Program-made: the position numbers and the translations under genes
DNA from: Papaver somniferum
Taxonomy: Eukaryota > Streptophyta > Magnoliopsida > Ranunculales > Papaveraceae
Direction: 5' to 3'
Length of the DNA stretch: 64,000 nucleotides
NCBI RefSeq assembly: GCF_003573695.1
Contig: NC_039358.1
Span: forward strand, 236,162,337-236,226,336
Notes under the pieces: model-generated
Databases searched by the model: none
The model's input: the letters and a program-made list of their open reading frames with translations, nothing else
Told to the model about the DNA's origin: nothing
Part shown: one piece after another, positions 34,036-46,045 of the stretch
Layout of the letters: each line of letters starts with the position of its first letter
Numbering within the stretch: position 1 is the first letter of the stretch

Positions 34036-35530
34036 ATGAACGCCGAAGGCATGCAGAAACCAAATGATGTACCAACAAGCTCACGACCATCACTTACCAG
34101 AGGAAGATCTCAAAAGCCGTCCCAAGCAAATCAAAGAACCGAAGCGGAGGATGGACAAAACGAAATAGCGAGAAGAACGATCGCTAACAAATCACCTATT
34201 CCTGCCGAAGGGATGGGGCAAACATCGGGAGCTCAACCAATTTACGACATGCCGTTACCGGAGCGTCCCGTTACTACGCAGCCACCTGCGGCCAACGCAG
34301 GGTTACCCAGAACCTTAGCTCCTACGTGACGAGGGTTGAGAAACCTAACTCCAATTCAGATAGATCCAGACGCACCAGTTATAGAAAAAGGAGCAGATAA
34401 ATCTGAGGACCCGGATGACAGCACTCCTCAGGGTGGTGGAGTCCACAACGAAGACCAAATGGCGGCACAAATAGCAGCCTTGCTACTACGTAACAAGAAG
34501 CATGAGGATGCAATGCTAGAGATGGCCCAAGAGAACCAGAACCTTAAGCTTATGCTGGACATACAGATCGAAGGCTCCCAAGCTCACCCTCCGTCAAATA
34601 GGCGTGAAAACGGAGCCATCTCAGGAAGACGAAGGGTGGATCTCAACCCACTGGCGGCCAATCAACCTAGAGGAGCTAGGAGAGCGCACCACGATCCAGA
34701 CGAGACGGATTCGACATACAAGCCCTCTCATTCCTACTACGACGAAGCATTTTCAAAATATGCTCACAATGTGAACATGGTCATGGAGCAAATGAAGAAG
34801 ATGCGGAAGGAGATACAAGGTCTAAAAACTGGCCACACCGGTGCATGACTAGAAGAAGTGCTTCAAGAGGCAACCACATCCCCATTGTATTTTTGCATTT
34901 TGAGAGGGCCCATCCCTCCAAAGTGCCCTATATCTACGTTCCAAACGTACAACGGTACCTCAGATCCCGCAGCCCGCCTACGGTATTATACTCGTGTCCT
35001 TTCCTATTAGGAAAGAGATGAGGTAGTACTTTGTAGGTACTTCCCCGCAAGCTTGACGGGATCCGCACTAGCCTGGTATGTCAATTTCCAGCAAACTCAA
35101 TCGACTCTTTTGAGCAATTTTCACGGTGTTTCTGGAGACATACATGTACAACAAATCAACAAAGGCAGGGTTAGACATGCTATTTTCTTTAGCTATCGGA
35201 CCCCGAGAAACACTGATGCAGTACACAGACAGGTGGAAAATGACGTGCCAAGAAATTGGTAAAGTCAATCCAGAAATTAGCAATAACTGCTATAATTACG
35301 GACTTGATAGAACCTCATCCATCTTCGTAGAGCTTCATAACAGAGCCCTCAATTACGAAGGAGAGCTCAGGGTTGTCCAAGACCGCTACATCAGACTCGA
35401 AGAAATCCAGAAGGACAACCCCATGGCACAGCCAAAGACGACGACAACTCCACATCGTACTAACTCTCTAGAACCAATTCCGGAGATACCTAAACGACAA
35501 AATGAAGCCGGGGGCAGGACCAGTTCTTCA
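34036..35530 (+). pseudogene. Ty3/gypsy gag (Retrotrans_gag type), broken and truncated
   Basis: One frame runs from 34036 through several single stops (TGA at 34327, TGA at 34846, TAG near 35008). It gives a basic N-terminus, then the gag core text VLCRYFPASLTGSALAWYVNF. A frameshift near 35120 moves the rest to another frame (AGLDMLFSLAIGPRETLMQ, YTDRWKMTCQEIGKVNPE). It ends where an antisense copia sequence begins, near 35530. No zinc knuckle, protease or RT follows. The related gag at 42284-44140 has the same CRYFPASL...ALAW core. Confidence 0.75.
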
Positions 35531-36035
35531 CAAGGTATTCCTTCTCTAGCTTTTCCCAGAGATCCTTAGCTGAAGTCTCGTGCTGATAAATAACTCTTAC
35601 TGCAGTTGCTAAACACCCTCGTATCAAAGCAAGACATAATTTATTCATCTTGTTTCACTGCTTTTCAGACATCTCCACTGGCTGACCTTCTAGAGCTTCT
35701 TCTAGGTCAAGATGAACAAGGGAATCCATTACGTCCGTTCTCCATAAACCAAAGTTGTCGGTTCCTGTAAACTTTTCTATCTTGAGTTGTGATCTATGTG
35801 AATGGAGTATTTCTTATTTTGTTTCTTTATCTTTATTTGTGGACTCCGAATGTTCTCTTAAAGGATTTTTCGGATCTTCGTCCCCGTCAACCATTGTTCA
35901 CAAACAACCAAATATAGATAAAAAATAGAACCTTTGAGATTTGCATTACCTCAAGCAATCTTCAGAAAAACACCTTCACTTCAAATGCAATTCAAGTACC
36001 CATATCCAAGAGCGTCTCCTTGCTCTGATACCAAT
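35531..36035 (-). pseudogene. Ty1/copia gag 5' part (antisense fragment)
   Basis: On the minus strand a start MVDGDEDPKNPLREHSES (ATG near 35893) leads into UBN2-type gag text. At the far end this reads AVRVIYQHETSAKDLWEKL. The primer-binding site ttggtatcagagc lies at about 36022-36035 on the minus strand, adjacent to the LTR. The element is cut where it meets the gypsy gag at about 35530. Confidence 0.65.
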
Positions 36036-36840
36036 TGTTGCGCCAAAGCCTGCAGAAGCGTTTAGGTTTGCACTACTACGAGGTATCTCAATATCGCCAA
36101 GAACACAATCACACACACAAGAAGAACAAGTATTTAACGAGGTTGAATCCCCGGGAAGGAATAAGCAATTTTATATATCACCGAATAGGTTGGAATATAC
36201 AAATCCTTATACAAGAAGAAGACAACTTTTACTTAATTCTGGTGTGTTTTCTCTAGTTCTCTCTATGGCTATTTATACACATCAATAGTACTGGACACAT
36301 TCCTTAACAAGGATTACTTTCCTAGAAGTATAGGTTTTCCTAACTTATCTCTAAGAGACGGACCTCTTAAGCTGCTATACCTAGGATACAAGTACTTGGT
36401 TTCCTTAACCAACTAGATTTCCTAATCTAGTCCTTGACCGACCTACCAACAATAGCGTCACCGCTATTGCCAGCACCACAAAAAGAAATTCCATTAGAAT
36501 TTCAATAATGTGGTGCTATTATGTCACGCCGTATCCACAAGTATGAAATATCTGAAAGAAAAATGGTATTTTCTTAATAGTTCCACTATAGCGGTGTTTC
36601 GCTTATTTTCGGTCGGCCCTCCCACCGTGGCAGCGATGTTTTAGTATATTGTACTCTACTGGGTTGGCTTCCGGTTTTCTTTTTCATTTGCGACCACTTG
36701 GCTGATGAGGAGACACAAGTTTGTTGATCTTCTTCATTCATCGGTAATTGTTATAACCGTAAATCGTCTGTACTTTTGCACTATCTCATCACTGTCCGTC
36801 AGTCCCCATGTAAGCCATGGGTTTTCATCTGAAAGTTCTG
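36036..36840 (-). repeat. 5' LTR of the antisense copia fragment
   Basis: Its plus-strand left end is TGTTGCGCC, next to the primer site. A minus-strand TATA box (tataaatagcc) lies at about 36268. The far end is not fixed; I place it loosely before the TRIM at 36878. Confidence 0.55.
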
Positions 36841-36877
36841 GAAACATTAAAAAACAAGTCCACATTTAAGAAATCTC

Positions 36878-37704
36878 TGTTGGAGTATTTGGCTCGATAA
36901 ACACCACATATGTATAGCTAGGATAGTCCCACATGGAATAAGAGGAGTACATGTAGCGCTTAATAAGCTTTGGCATCTCCTTACATAACACCGAGGCCTT
37001 TTAGATTAAAACCTCACACCTGCTGCAACAGGTGGTCAAGTGCGGACAATATCAGTGCTACGTGGTCGGGCCCAGAAGTAGGGTCCGGCGGTCCGTGAAG
37101 ATCCTAACAACTGGTATCAGAGCGTATGGTTGGGGCTACTGTCCGAACGGAGAAGTGGTTGTGTATGTCACCCGGTTTAGGGCGCAAGTGGAGTCAAACT
37201 CAAGGTGGAGCAGGCAAGGCCCAAAGTAGAGTTGGCGCTCAAGGTGGAGTTAGTGCCACACCCCATTAACTCAGGTGGAGAAGGATTATATGGTGGGCAA
37301 GGTTGTGCTCAAGGTGGAGTTAGTGCTAGCCTTCCCATTAACTCAAGGTGGAGTAGGGTTCCAGGGCGCGTAGTGACAATAATCATGTTCGATGGGTAGC
37401 TATACGGACGGTGATCATATGGTGGAGTATGATTGGATTGGTGATATGGTTTAATCTCGCCAAGGTGGAGATTGTTGGAGTATGTGGCTCGATAAACACC
37501 ACATATGTATAGTTAGGATAGTCCCACATGGAATAAGAGGAGTACATGTGGCGCTTATTAAGCTTGGGCATCTCCTTACATAACACCGAGACCTTTTAGA
37601 TTAAATCCCCACACCTGCTGCAACAAGTGGTCAAGTGGGTACAGTATCAGTACTATGTGGTCGGGCCCAGAAGTAGGGTCCGGCGGTCCGTGAATATCCT
37701 AACA
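36878..37704 (+). mobile_element. TRIM (terminal-repeat retrotransposon in miniature)
   Basis: Two LTRs of 232 bp (36878-37109 and 37473-37704) start TGTTGGAGTAT and end CCTAACA. The primer site tggtatcagagc is at 37112-37123 and the purine tract caaggtggagat at 37461-37472. Flanks ATCTC (36873-36877) and ATTTC (37705-37709) are a 5 bp target duplication with one change. The 363 bp interior has no protein domain but carries short direct repeats built on ctcaaggtggag and cattaactcaagg. TRIMs move using enzymes from other elements. Confidence 0.85.
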
Positions 37705-38564
37705 ATTTCATCAAGAATTGTATCTCATTTTTGCTTTTTTAATGGAAAAAATGGGTATAGGGATGTCAATATGTAGCACAAAAGGCTATAAAGTTATTTC
37801 ATCAAGGATTTGACAGAAACTCTATGCAGTCAATGTGGGTACTGGGTAGTGCTCTGATGCAAATCGTTACAGTCGATATGCATATGTTGCATACTCAATT
37901 CCGAATTCTAGCTCCTACTAGAATATCAAAGGCAATCTAGAATATCAAAGGCAATCTAGAAATAAGGGTGTTGGCCCTCAACCATACTTGGGAGATGGGC
38001 TACTCATAATATCAGTTAAATGATGCAGATGTTCTCACCTGAACGACAAGGGTCTTGTAACTCTCTATACTTATAATGCTGGTTCGGCCATTGATGTGGC
38101 GCGTAAGAGGTGAGATTAGGGATGAGTCTGCTGCATCTTCCTAGTCCCAAGTTTTTATTTCATTGTCTTCCGCAACAAATAATTAGACAACACACTGTAC
38201 GCTACAAATTTGTCACAAGACAAGAACTGTTTCCTCTCAAGAGAGGAATGCCCAGTACTGTGTACTGTGGATTTTGTAGCTAGTTTTTCTTTGTTTTAGT
38301 TGCTCTTTTTTGCTTTTACTTTTAGCTGGGCTATATTGGACTACCATTTTGTGTAATCTTTGGTTGTAGATTCAAAAAATTGCGTGATTAGGCATAAAAG
38401 ACATAATATTATTTCATTCTCAGTACTCTAATAGTTGTTATTGCATCATGCCTCATAAGTTGAACCACTAACTGCAGCCTTATGAAGGTTAGATTTATTT
38501 ATTACTACTAACCCCAATGCCTAAACCCCTGCAAAATGAACCAGTGCATGCTCATTATATATAC
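37705..38564. other. 3' flank of the 11S globulin gene
   Basis: No gene. A 23 bp unit (agaatatcaaaggcaatct...) is tandemly doubled at about 37919-37965. On the minus strand AATAAATAAATC at about 38491-38503 is a plausible polyadenylation signal, 60-70 bases after the globulin stop codon. Confidence 0.45.
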
Positions 38565-40364
38565 TTAAGCAGTAGTCCTAACTTGAGATCTAGATCCTGG
38601 GGTAAGTATCATCGTTTCTTCTTGTCTGTTGTACTTCAACCGGTTGGCTTCTTCCCTTGAGATTTGATAAGCATTCATCAACACATCTACGGGCATAGCT
38701 CTTAATACAGAAGTCTTTCCAACCAATGGACTTGTCATAGCGTTGTCATTAGTCTTGAATGATACCCATTCAAATCCTTCGCTTCCAGCCTGTTTAACCA
38801 CGGCGAAGTTCTGAGGAACAACCAACATCTGGCCTTGGTTGAGTTGTCCGTTGAAGACTTGGCGACCTTGGTTACCTACAATCTGACACCTGCAGCTTCC
38901 TCTGGTGACGTAGATCACGCTGTGGGCGTTCGAGTGCCAGTGTGGTGCATGTAGTGCGTTCTGCATTCAGAGCATCATGCATTGTGTGGGTAAAAATTAT
39001 CTTCACCCTAGAATTGCAGAAATTTCAATCGTTAATGAACTCAGCTGATATTATTACGTACCTGGTAAAGAACTCCTCTCTCAGCACTCATTTGAAGGTA
39101 GTTAAGGATGGGTAACTTCTGGCTGTTGAGGGTAGTGATTCTTCCACCTTTTTCTGAGTAAATATCAGACCTTGTTGGATTGGCGATGTTCTGTTTCATT
39201 CTCATACTGCAAATAGTTTCCTCTAACCCGTTGGTGGTCCTGTAACGTTGTTCTTGTTCCTCTTCTTCTTCTCCTTGTTGTGGTCTGATTGCACGAAGCC
39301 CACCTTCAACAAAGACAATGTTACCTCTCTGGTCATTTTGTCCTTGTAGTTTCCCTGCTGTCTCGGTGCTCACTCCAAAAGCCTCAGCCAGAGTTTCGAC
39401 ACTGAAGCCATTGAAGATATTGTTTTCTGGGATATCTTGTTGTTGGCCTCTTACCTGTTGACGCTGTTGTTGTCGTTGTTGGTATGAGCTAACTTGTGTT
39501 GGCTGGCTTCCGGCCAATTGAAATCTCTGCACGTCATATACATAGTCAAGTCTTTATAGGCTTAGCATATATGATATATGCTAGCCATACGAGTGCATGC
39601 GGGTTAGTTTAATGTACAATATAATTCATTAGTAACGACATATATGAGGGCATTGATCATTTCATGTACCCTGAGATTGCGATCGAGCTGGTTAGCATTA
39701 CTGCTTGTGTCATGAAGGGAAACAGCAATAAGTGGGGTCTCTCCCTCATTGTACAACCAGTTAGTTACTCCAGCAGGCAAAGCCAAAATGTCTCCTTGTT
39801 GGACGCTTCGGATCTTTTGATGTTGATCTCTACCTCCCTGTTGCTGGCTTCTTCCTCTTTGTTGCACAGATTGGCGAATTGAGTGGAAAGTTTCGGGACA
39901 GCCAGGGATAAGAGCTCCAGAAATACCCCTACCTATAGTTGTAGATGCAGTGTTAAGTAACGCTAGAAAATACAAGAAATGTATATTGAACTTTAAAGTA
40001 ATAATATATCAGGGACCAGACCTTGAACAATGTAGACAAGTCTTGGTGCATTGACAAAAAATGGCAAGAGAAGTCCATTAGGCTGAATAATATATCGAGC
40101 AGGGGCGACACCAGCACAGTCGAATTGTTCATTATTCTGGTCCCAAAACTCTGTAACACCAGCTTCGGACTCAACACGGCGGTTAGGTTCTTGTGCATTT
40201 ATGTTCTCAATTCTACACTGGCTTTGATCTTGGTAATGGCGTGACTGTTGTTGTTGCTGCTGGGTTTGCCATCCTCCTCCTTGCTGTTCTATCTGACCTA
40301 AACAACCATTCAACAGAAAAAGAAAGCAAAAACCAAGACAAACTAGAAATGAGGACTTCATCAT
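38565..40364 (-). CDS. 11S globulin (legumin) seed storage protein precursor, four exons
   Basis: Exons are 40364-40022, 39932-39670, 39526-39062 and 38960-38565. The joins keep frame and give 488 residues. Introns sit where legumin introns usually are (after YIVQ, before RFQLAG, before NALHAPHWH). Residues 1-23 are a signal peptide. Cys50 and Cys83 are spaced as the intrachain pair. Cys126 (LIPGCPETF) and Cys308 (NGLEETIC) form the bond between acidic and basic chains. Cleavage by vacuolar processing enzyme is expected between Asn301 and Gly302, leaving a basic chain of 187 residues. Both cupin domains are present. Gln-rich stretches lie at about 34-40 and 203-232. The protein is a hexameric amino-acid reserve in seed protein vacuoles. 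MM at the start leaves the first Met uncertain by one residue. It is the only clearly intact gene here. Confidence 0.95.
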
Positions 40365-40440
40365 GAACAAGCTAGGCTTAATTTGTTTAAGAGATTTCAG
40401 TAGGGAATGTGATGAATTATTAGCAATGGGGTTTTGCTGG

Positions 40441-40448
40441 TATTTATA
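40441..40448 (-). promoter_or_regulatory. TATA box of the 11S globulin gene
   Basis: TATAAATA on the minus strand, about 77 bases before the start codon. Position and sequence suit a legumin promoter. Confidence 0.75.
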
Positions 40449-40558
40449 GTATGGAAAATGGTGCAAGTGTTCGACACATTTCATTTGGTTGGTAAGTGAT
40501 TCTTCCTTTCTCATGTCATGTTGCAGATATGCACGACTCATTTTCATAATTTTCTATG

Positions 40559-40566
40559 TGCATGCA
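40559..40566 (-). promoter_or_regulatory. RY (legumin-box core) element, TGCATGCA
   Basis: The palindrome TGCATGCA contains the CATGCA core bound by B3 factors (ABI3/FUS3 type) in seed genes. It lies about 110 bases upstream of the TATA box. This predicts embryo/endosperm expression. Confidence 0.65.
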
Positions 40567-40959
40567 GTTGGTTTGGATTTTGAAGTAGAGACGAAATATA
40601 TTGGTGTACCTGCAAAATTTGGATCAAGGCTGGATACGAACAACGTTGGAAGGTCAGAGCCAAAGCTATTCACAAGGACTAAGAAACATTAAGTTCCAAA
40701 TAATGTGCCCGAGAAATAAACATCAAAAGGCACAAACATAGACCTCTTAGACTGCTTCTAGTTTGCTGATATCATCACCCAACAACTTTTGCAGCCAAAA
40801 ACCTATACCGATTTTTGGGTCACTGTTGATTAGAGCACTTCGGATGAACAGTTCAAAAAACAAATATAAAACTTGATCAATCACTAACAAGTAATGCCAG
40901 CGTGGGTGGATTAACTCTTAAGGATCGTGTCATACTGCCTTTTGCTGTGCAACTTCCAC
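40567..40959. other. Distal upstream region of the globulin gene
   Basis: I see no gene and no clear repeat. Homology to the WRC intron starts near 40960. Confidence 0.35.
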
Positions 40960-41206
40960 CAGCAGTATCGACGACAATTGAAACTATTTACAGGATCACC
41001 TAATTATTTCTTTACTAATTGTATTGGGAATTTACAACCACAAGTTTGCAGTAGAGATAAAATGTTCTATATTATGATAAAGATAAAGATAAAATACATG
41101 ATATGGTTATCCCCTCCTGAAATATTTTGATTCTTAGGAATAAAGATAAGTCTTCAGACGTTTTTAGACACAAGTAATAATGCTCGAAGTACCACCAAAG
41201 TGAGGG
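40960..41206 (-). pseudogene. WRC copy D, left intron remnant
   Basis: The landmarks attgggaatttacaaccaca (41026) and aataaagataagtct (41141) match the intron of copy A at 714 and 838. The match stops at accaccaaagtgaggg, where the 14.7 kb gypsy element begins, and resumes at 55937. Confidence 0.65.
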
Positions 41207-41870
41207 TGTAGGTACACGAAATAGGTTTGCTATGTGTCGGACGTAAAGGGATAGAAAATCTCACTTAAAGATCCTGATCAGAGACTTGTCAAATCGGATG
41301 TCAGAGTTACCTCGTCGACTTTCAACTATACGAATTAAAAAGAAAATACGGACAAAGGCAAGGATACTCACACGAAGAATTTAAGATACGAAAGACCAGA
41401 CTGGAGTGTCCAAAAAGTCATCAAGGACGAAGTCAAGAAAAGCGAAGTAAGATTACTTGTCTGAAAAGATAAGTCAGGAAGTAGATAAATTATGGAGCAA
41501 GAAAAGAGACAGGTGTCCCGACCAGCCCATGTGAAGATAGCGAAAGAAGGGGAAAAACTTTATGGAAAATGGTCTGGGCGAAGTAAAAAGCGCCTCCGCG
41601 AGGACGTGACGAGACAAAGTGAGCTGTGATCCATTAGGGTTAGATGGCCTATAAATAGAGGTCATTGGGCAATGTATGGGGGATGGATTTTCTGTTAAGT
41701 GGGAGAGCTTAGCTTAGAGGGAGATTAGGGTTTCCTTGCGTTTAAGAATTTGTATTCTCTTTACTTGGAATGATTCATCAATAAAGATTTGGTTTGTTTA
41801 TATTACTTAGTATGTCTTAGATCTTGGTGGCTATCATTTTGGGTGTACTACTGGATTTCCAGTAGTTACA
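41207..41870 (+). repeat. 5' LTR of the 14.7 kb gypsy element
   Basis: 664 bp, TGTAGG...TTACA, with TATA-type ctataaataga at about 41650. The primer-binding site tggcgtccagaaac follows from about 41874. Very similar to 55286-55936, so the insertion is fairly recent. Confidence 0.85.
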
Positions 41871-42283
41871 TTTTGGCGTCCAGAAACATGGAACTTAGGT
41901 TGGGGATTCAACCTCATCTAAGGAGTAAAGAGAAGCTAAAGTTGTAGGAGTGAGAGATCTTAGCGAGACATCCCTCAAGAGATTAGGGTTTAGAGGCAGA
42001 TCTATATCGAAATTAGGGTGAGTTGATGGATAGAACACCAGATCGAGCGGCACACATGATAGCAACGAGGAGAAGCAAGCGATTGGAGGGTAAAAGAGGA
42101 TGAAGAATGGAAAGAGGAGGAACGCCGGCTGCAGCGGAGAGACAAGGCATGAACTAGTAGCGGACTGAGGAGGCCAACGAAGATAACTTTCGAGAGGGTT
42201 CTGTACACACTTCCGACACGGACACCATCGTAGGAGAAGAGATGACTCGTGAGTAAATGTAGGAGAACATTGGTGAAGAAGAC

Positions 42284-44140
42284 ATGACGTTGGATCAACT
42301 AAGGGAAACGCTCCTCCTTGAAAGGGAACGAGACATGCAGAGATCTAGCAGAGAATCACTCCCAATTGACGAGGCAAAACGCCAGGTTGATGTTGCAGAA
42401 TCGCCAACTGAACGAGGAAGCGGCAGCTGAAGCCAAAGATTCAGAGGTAACCACAGTATCATCAGGAGAAGAAGGGTTATGACGAATAGGATACGCCAGC
42501 GAGGACGATGAAGAAGGAGACGAAGAGAAAGCAGTGAAGGAAGAGAGCTGCGAAGAGCACTGGAAATATCGAGCTGGGAAGATCGAAGGCGAAGGTATGA
42601 AGAAGAAGGAAGGCACGAAGAAAATGAGAGGAGGCGAGAAGAGGAAAGACAACTCGAATTGAACCAGAGGTATGACGAAAGGAGATATGATGAAGGAAGG
42701 CTCAGCGTGATGAGAGGAGACCGTCAGGAAGAAAACGCAGGGAACCTGAACCGGGAAGTCTTAGATGAGATGAAAGATATGAGAGCACTGATAAAAAATT
42801 CACGAAGAGGCGGCAGAGTGCAGCTGGCGGAAGCAATAGAGGAGGCCGATAAATCTCCATTCACCTATGAGATCATGTACGCTGATGTCCCAGAGAAATG
42901 TGTGCTGCCAATGCTCCCGAGCATATTTAGCGGATCAGAAAGTATTGTGCAGCACTTGAAACAATACACCCTTTCATTGATGCAATGGGAACGAAATGAT
43001 GCGGTACTTTGTCGATACTTCCCCGCGAGCTTGGACGGGGAAGCGTTAGCTTGGTTTGACAGGCTACCAGAGAGATCGATTTCATCATTCAAAGACTTAC
43101 AAAGGATATTCCTGACCACTTATATAACCAACAACATGCTAAGACTGGGGATTGAGACTCTATTTAACTTGCGAAGGAGACCTTCGGAAAGCCTGCGAGG
43201 ATTAGTAACGAGATGGAGAACGGTATGCAGCGAGCTTGCAGGGAGAGTCGACGAAAAGAATTTCATCTTAGATTTTGTAAACGCATTGATCCCAACAGAC
43301 CTGCTATACACCCAAATATTTATCATCCGAAATTCTTTGACGATGAATGAATTAAGAGAGTACCAAGAGGAGTACATAGCGTTGGAAGAAAAGCAAAGGC
43401 AAGTCAGCGAAGTAGCACCAATTCCAATGAAGGAAGGGAATTCAAGACTACTATCAAGGGCAGTGCATGTCGTGGAAAATGAACCTAAATATGAAAAGGG
43501 AGAACCTTCAACCCCGGTGACGACAAAGCTTGTAGGTGTGTCAAGTGGAGATCAAGAGTGGATCGATCAACAAAGGTATGAACAACCAAGACGAAGGAAT
43601 TATGAACCACGAAATTACAACTCCGGGTATCAACAAAGGAATAACCAAGGGCCCATATTTGGAGAGAGGAGACAGAATGCACCAGCGTTTGAAGATTTAA
43701 AGCTCCCTAGACTGAACACAACTGTGGAAAAGGTATGGGAGGCAATAGTATTAACAGAAGAGATCCCGCCACCACCCAATTTGGGAAGGGAGCCACCTAC
43801 GTGCACCAGGAGTCATGATTTCTGCCGATATCATCGCTTTCACGGGCACCATACAAATGACTGTCGGAATGTTCGACGAATTATACTTCGCCTGATAGAG
43901 CAGGGAAAACTCGCACATTTCCTAGAAGACTATGTGTCACCGCCACCACTTCGTGACAACCATCTAGTATATCGAATTGAAATAGATGGGGGAGCACAAA
44001 GGCCGAATTGTAATACGATAATACATGCGGAAAAGAGCATTCAAAATTTTGATAATAACATACTCAAAAGGGTGCATAAGAGGGATTTCGAAGGAAATGA
44101 AATATTCAGCGTCACCACAAAAGAACCATTAGAGGAATGA
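42284..44140 (+). pseudogene. Ty3/gypsy gag, nearly intact
   Basis: A frame from MTLDQLRETLLLERERD (42284) continues through two early stops (near 42428 and 42508). From about 42510 it is open to TGA at 44138-44140. The N-terminal third is Arg/Glu-rich. The core at about 42870-43330 is a Retrotrans_gag domain (VLCRYFPASLDGEALAWFD, TLFNLRRRPSESLRGLV). Near 43820 is CRYHRFHGHHTNDCRNV, a C-x2-H/HTNDC knuckle-like motif common in plant gypsy gag. The protein forms the particle around element RNA. The protease follows in the same frame after a single TGA. Confidence 0.8.
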
Positions 44141-44632
44141 CAGAAAAGGGAAATAACGTTCTCAGCAAAGGACGCACCTGAAGGAGAAAATTCTCACACG
44201 AACCCGTTGGTTGTAACCCTGAATTTTGGGAAATACTCAAAATGGGAAGAAGATCAAGCCGTAAAAAGGAAAATCTGGGCAATTGACAGGATCCTGGTGG
44301 ATACGGGGAGCTCGGTCGATATACTCTTTTACCATACATTTAGAACTATGGGATACAAAGACTCGGATCTTGTTCCATCAACGTACACCATATATGGGTG
44401 CAATGGGGTTGCATCTAGGCCAAGGGGAGAGATGGTTGTAAAGATCTTCGCCGGCGAGCTGGAAATGAAGGTCACAGTCTGCGTAATAGACATAGACTCA
44501 CCTTACAATGCTCTCGTAGGGAGACCATGGATACATGGGATAAAAGGGATTACATCTACATATCACCAAGCCATACGGTTTCCAATGCCAAGTGCAATTG
44601 GCGAGATAAGGGGACATCTCAGGGATGCATAA
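44141..44632 (+). pseudogene. Ty3/gypsy aspartic protease, in frame with gag
   Basis: The frame continues from gag past one TGA. It reads ILVDTGSSVDILFYHTFRTM, the DTGSS catalytic motif of retropepsins, then VIDIDSPYNALVGRPWIHG, typical of plant gypsy proteases. It ends at TAA (44630-44632), again with open sequence after it. It cuts the element's polyprotein when active. Confidence 0.75.
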
Positions 44633-45226
44633 GATTGCATTAAAAAAGATGTCCACAACTACGAGGAGAAGCTAAGAAGGAAAATCGAACAAAATAAGAA
44701 AGCATGCAAACAAAGCAGAGCGGAGCAGCTGATGGTATTCACAGTTGAGATAGGCGAAGAGCTGGCCGCAACACAGAAAGACGTAGAAGAGGCGGACAAA
44801 ACATCGATTGATGGAGATAAGGAACGTGAAATAACTCCGAAAAAGGAAGGTCAGACTGAAATAAAGCAAAGAGAAAAGATAAAGAAAGGAAAAACGACTG
44901 AAGGAAACGAGGTAGCTAGAAGTGGAAAACAAACCCCTGTCATCAAAGAAAAAAGAACCCCGCGAAGAGGAGCAAAGACGAACACCTCTCGGCGCAAAGG
45001 GGTGGTGATACAAGAACCATTGGAAAGCATTGAACTGAATAATTCAATGGATAAAGAAAAAAGGGCTTGTGAAGAAGATGAGATGGAACGACTAAAGAAG
45101 GAACCCTACCAAGAAAGACGAAAGAAAGAAAACTTGGTGAGGGAGCGGATAAGACTGGAAAAGCAAAATGAGAAGCTTGTAATTAAAAACAGCCAATTGA
45201 AAAGAAAACAAGCGGAGAGCAATTGA
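44633..45226 (+). pseudogene. Lys/Glu-rich linker after the protease
   Basis: Same frame as gag and protease after a single TAA. It is rich in Lys, Glu and Arg (KKEPYQERRKKENLVRERIR) and resembles the linker that precedes RT in Tat-like elements. The RT itself is absent. A 25 bp segment (attgaaaagaaaacaagcgg...) is tandemly doubled at about 45196-45247, next to where element homology ends. Confidence 0.5.
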
Positions 45227-45299
45227 AAAGAAAACAAGCGGAGAGCATTGCACAAACAGGAAGATATGCTCCAGAAAAGGCCGTAGCATTGCACCAAAT

Positions 45300-46045
45300 C
45301 TCATTATTCTCTCCGCCTCTCACTCTCGTCTCCCTCTTCTCCCTTTTTATCTTCTTCTACGCAATCCCTGATTTGGTTTCGATTTGAAACCCACTTCCTG
45401 TGTAGATCTTCGACTCAACACATGCAACTCTTCCATATCTATGTTAACTTCTACCAAAACCATATACAAACCGATTTTTCATTTTGATTTTGGTATAGTT
45501 AGGGTTTTTGAACTGATTTTAATTAGGTCGATGTAATTGAATCTATATTCATTGAGGAGAGTCTTTTGGTACTTGATTTCTTCATTCTCATTTTTGTATT
45601 TCTGGTGATATTGAGGTAAAAAAAAAAAATCCGAGTTTGGATAGATCGGGTTTGATTTTTTGATTTCCATCTGAAACTTTAATTATTCATAGTTTGCTGT
45701 AGAAAAATATGATAATGAGGAGTTTTAAGTGAAACTTTGTTTTTGATTTTATGAATCTTTTGAGTAAGTATTAAAACCCTAATTAAAAAAATTTCTTTAA
45801 ATTTCAGTTTCAGTTGTAAACCCTAACATTTTTGTTTTTGATTTTAATTTCAGACACCTCCAATTTCAGATAGGGCTTCTGTTTAAGATATTCAGGTAAA
45901 CAGATAACTGGTTGTTTGTGATTTTAATTTCAGTCAACTTATAATTTCAATTCCAATCATTCTCTCAATTTTATCACCATTTTTTGATTTTGGGTCTGTG
46001 TGTTTGTTAATCTAATAACTGGTTGTTTGTGATTTTGTTTCAGAT
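45300..46045 (+). pseudogene. 5' untranslated/intron-like DNA upstream of the eS30 fragment
   Basis: C/T-rich text (ctctccgcctctcactctcg) like a plant ribosomal-protein 5' UTR is followed by T-rich introns ending in ttttgtttcag at 46043. It was probably captured along with the eS30 fragment. Confidence 0.5.

Noticed and set aside
42002..42652. Minus-strand Ser/Phe-rich frames opposite gag
   Set aside because: They are shadows of the Arg/Glu-rich N-terminus of gag on the plus strand.
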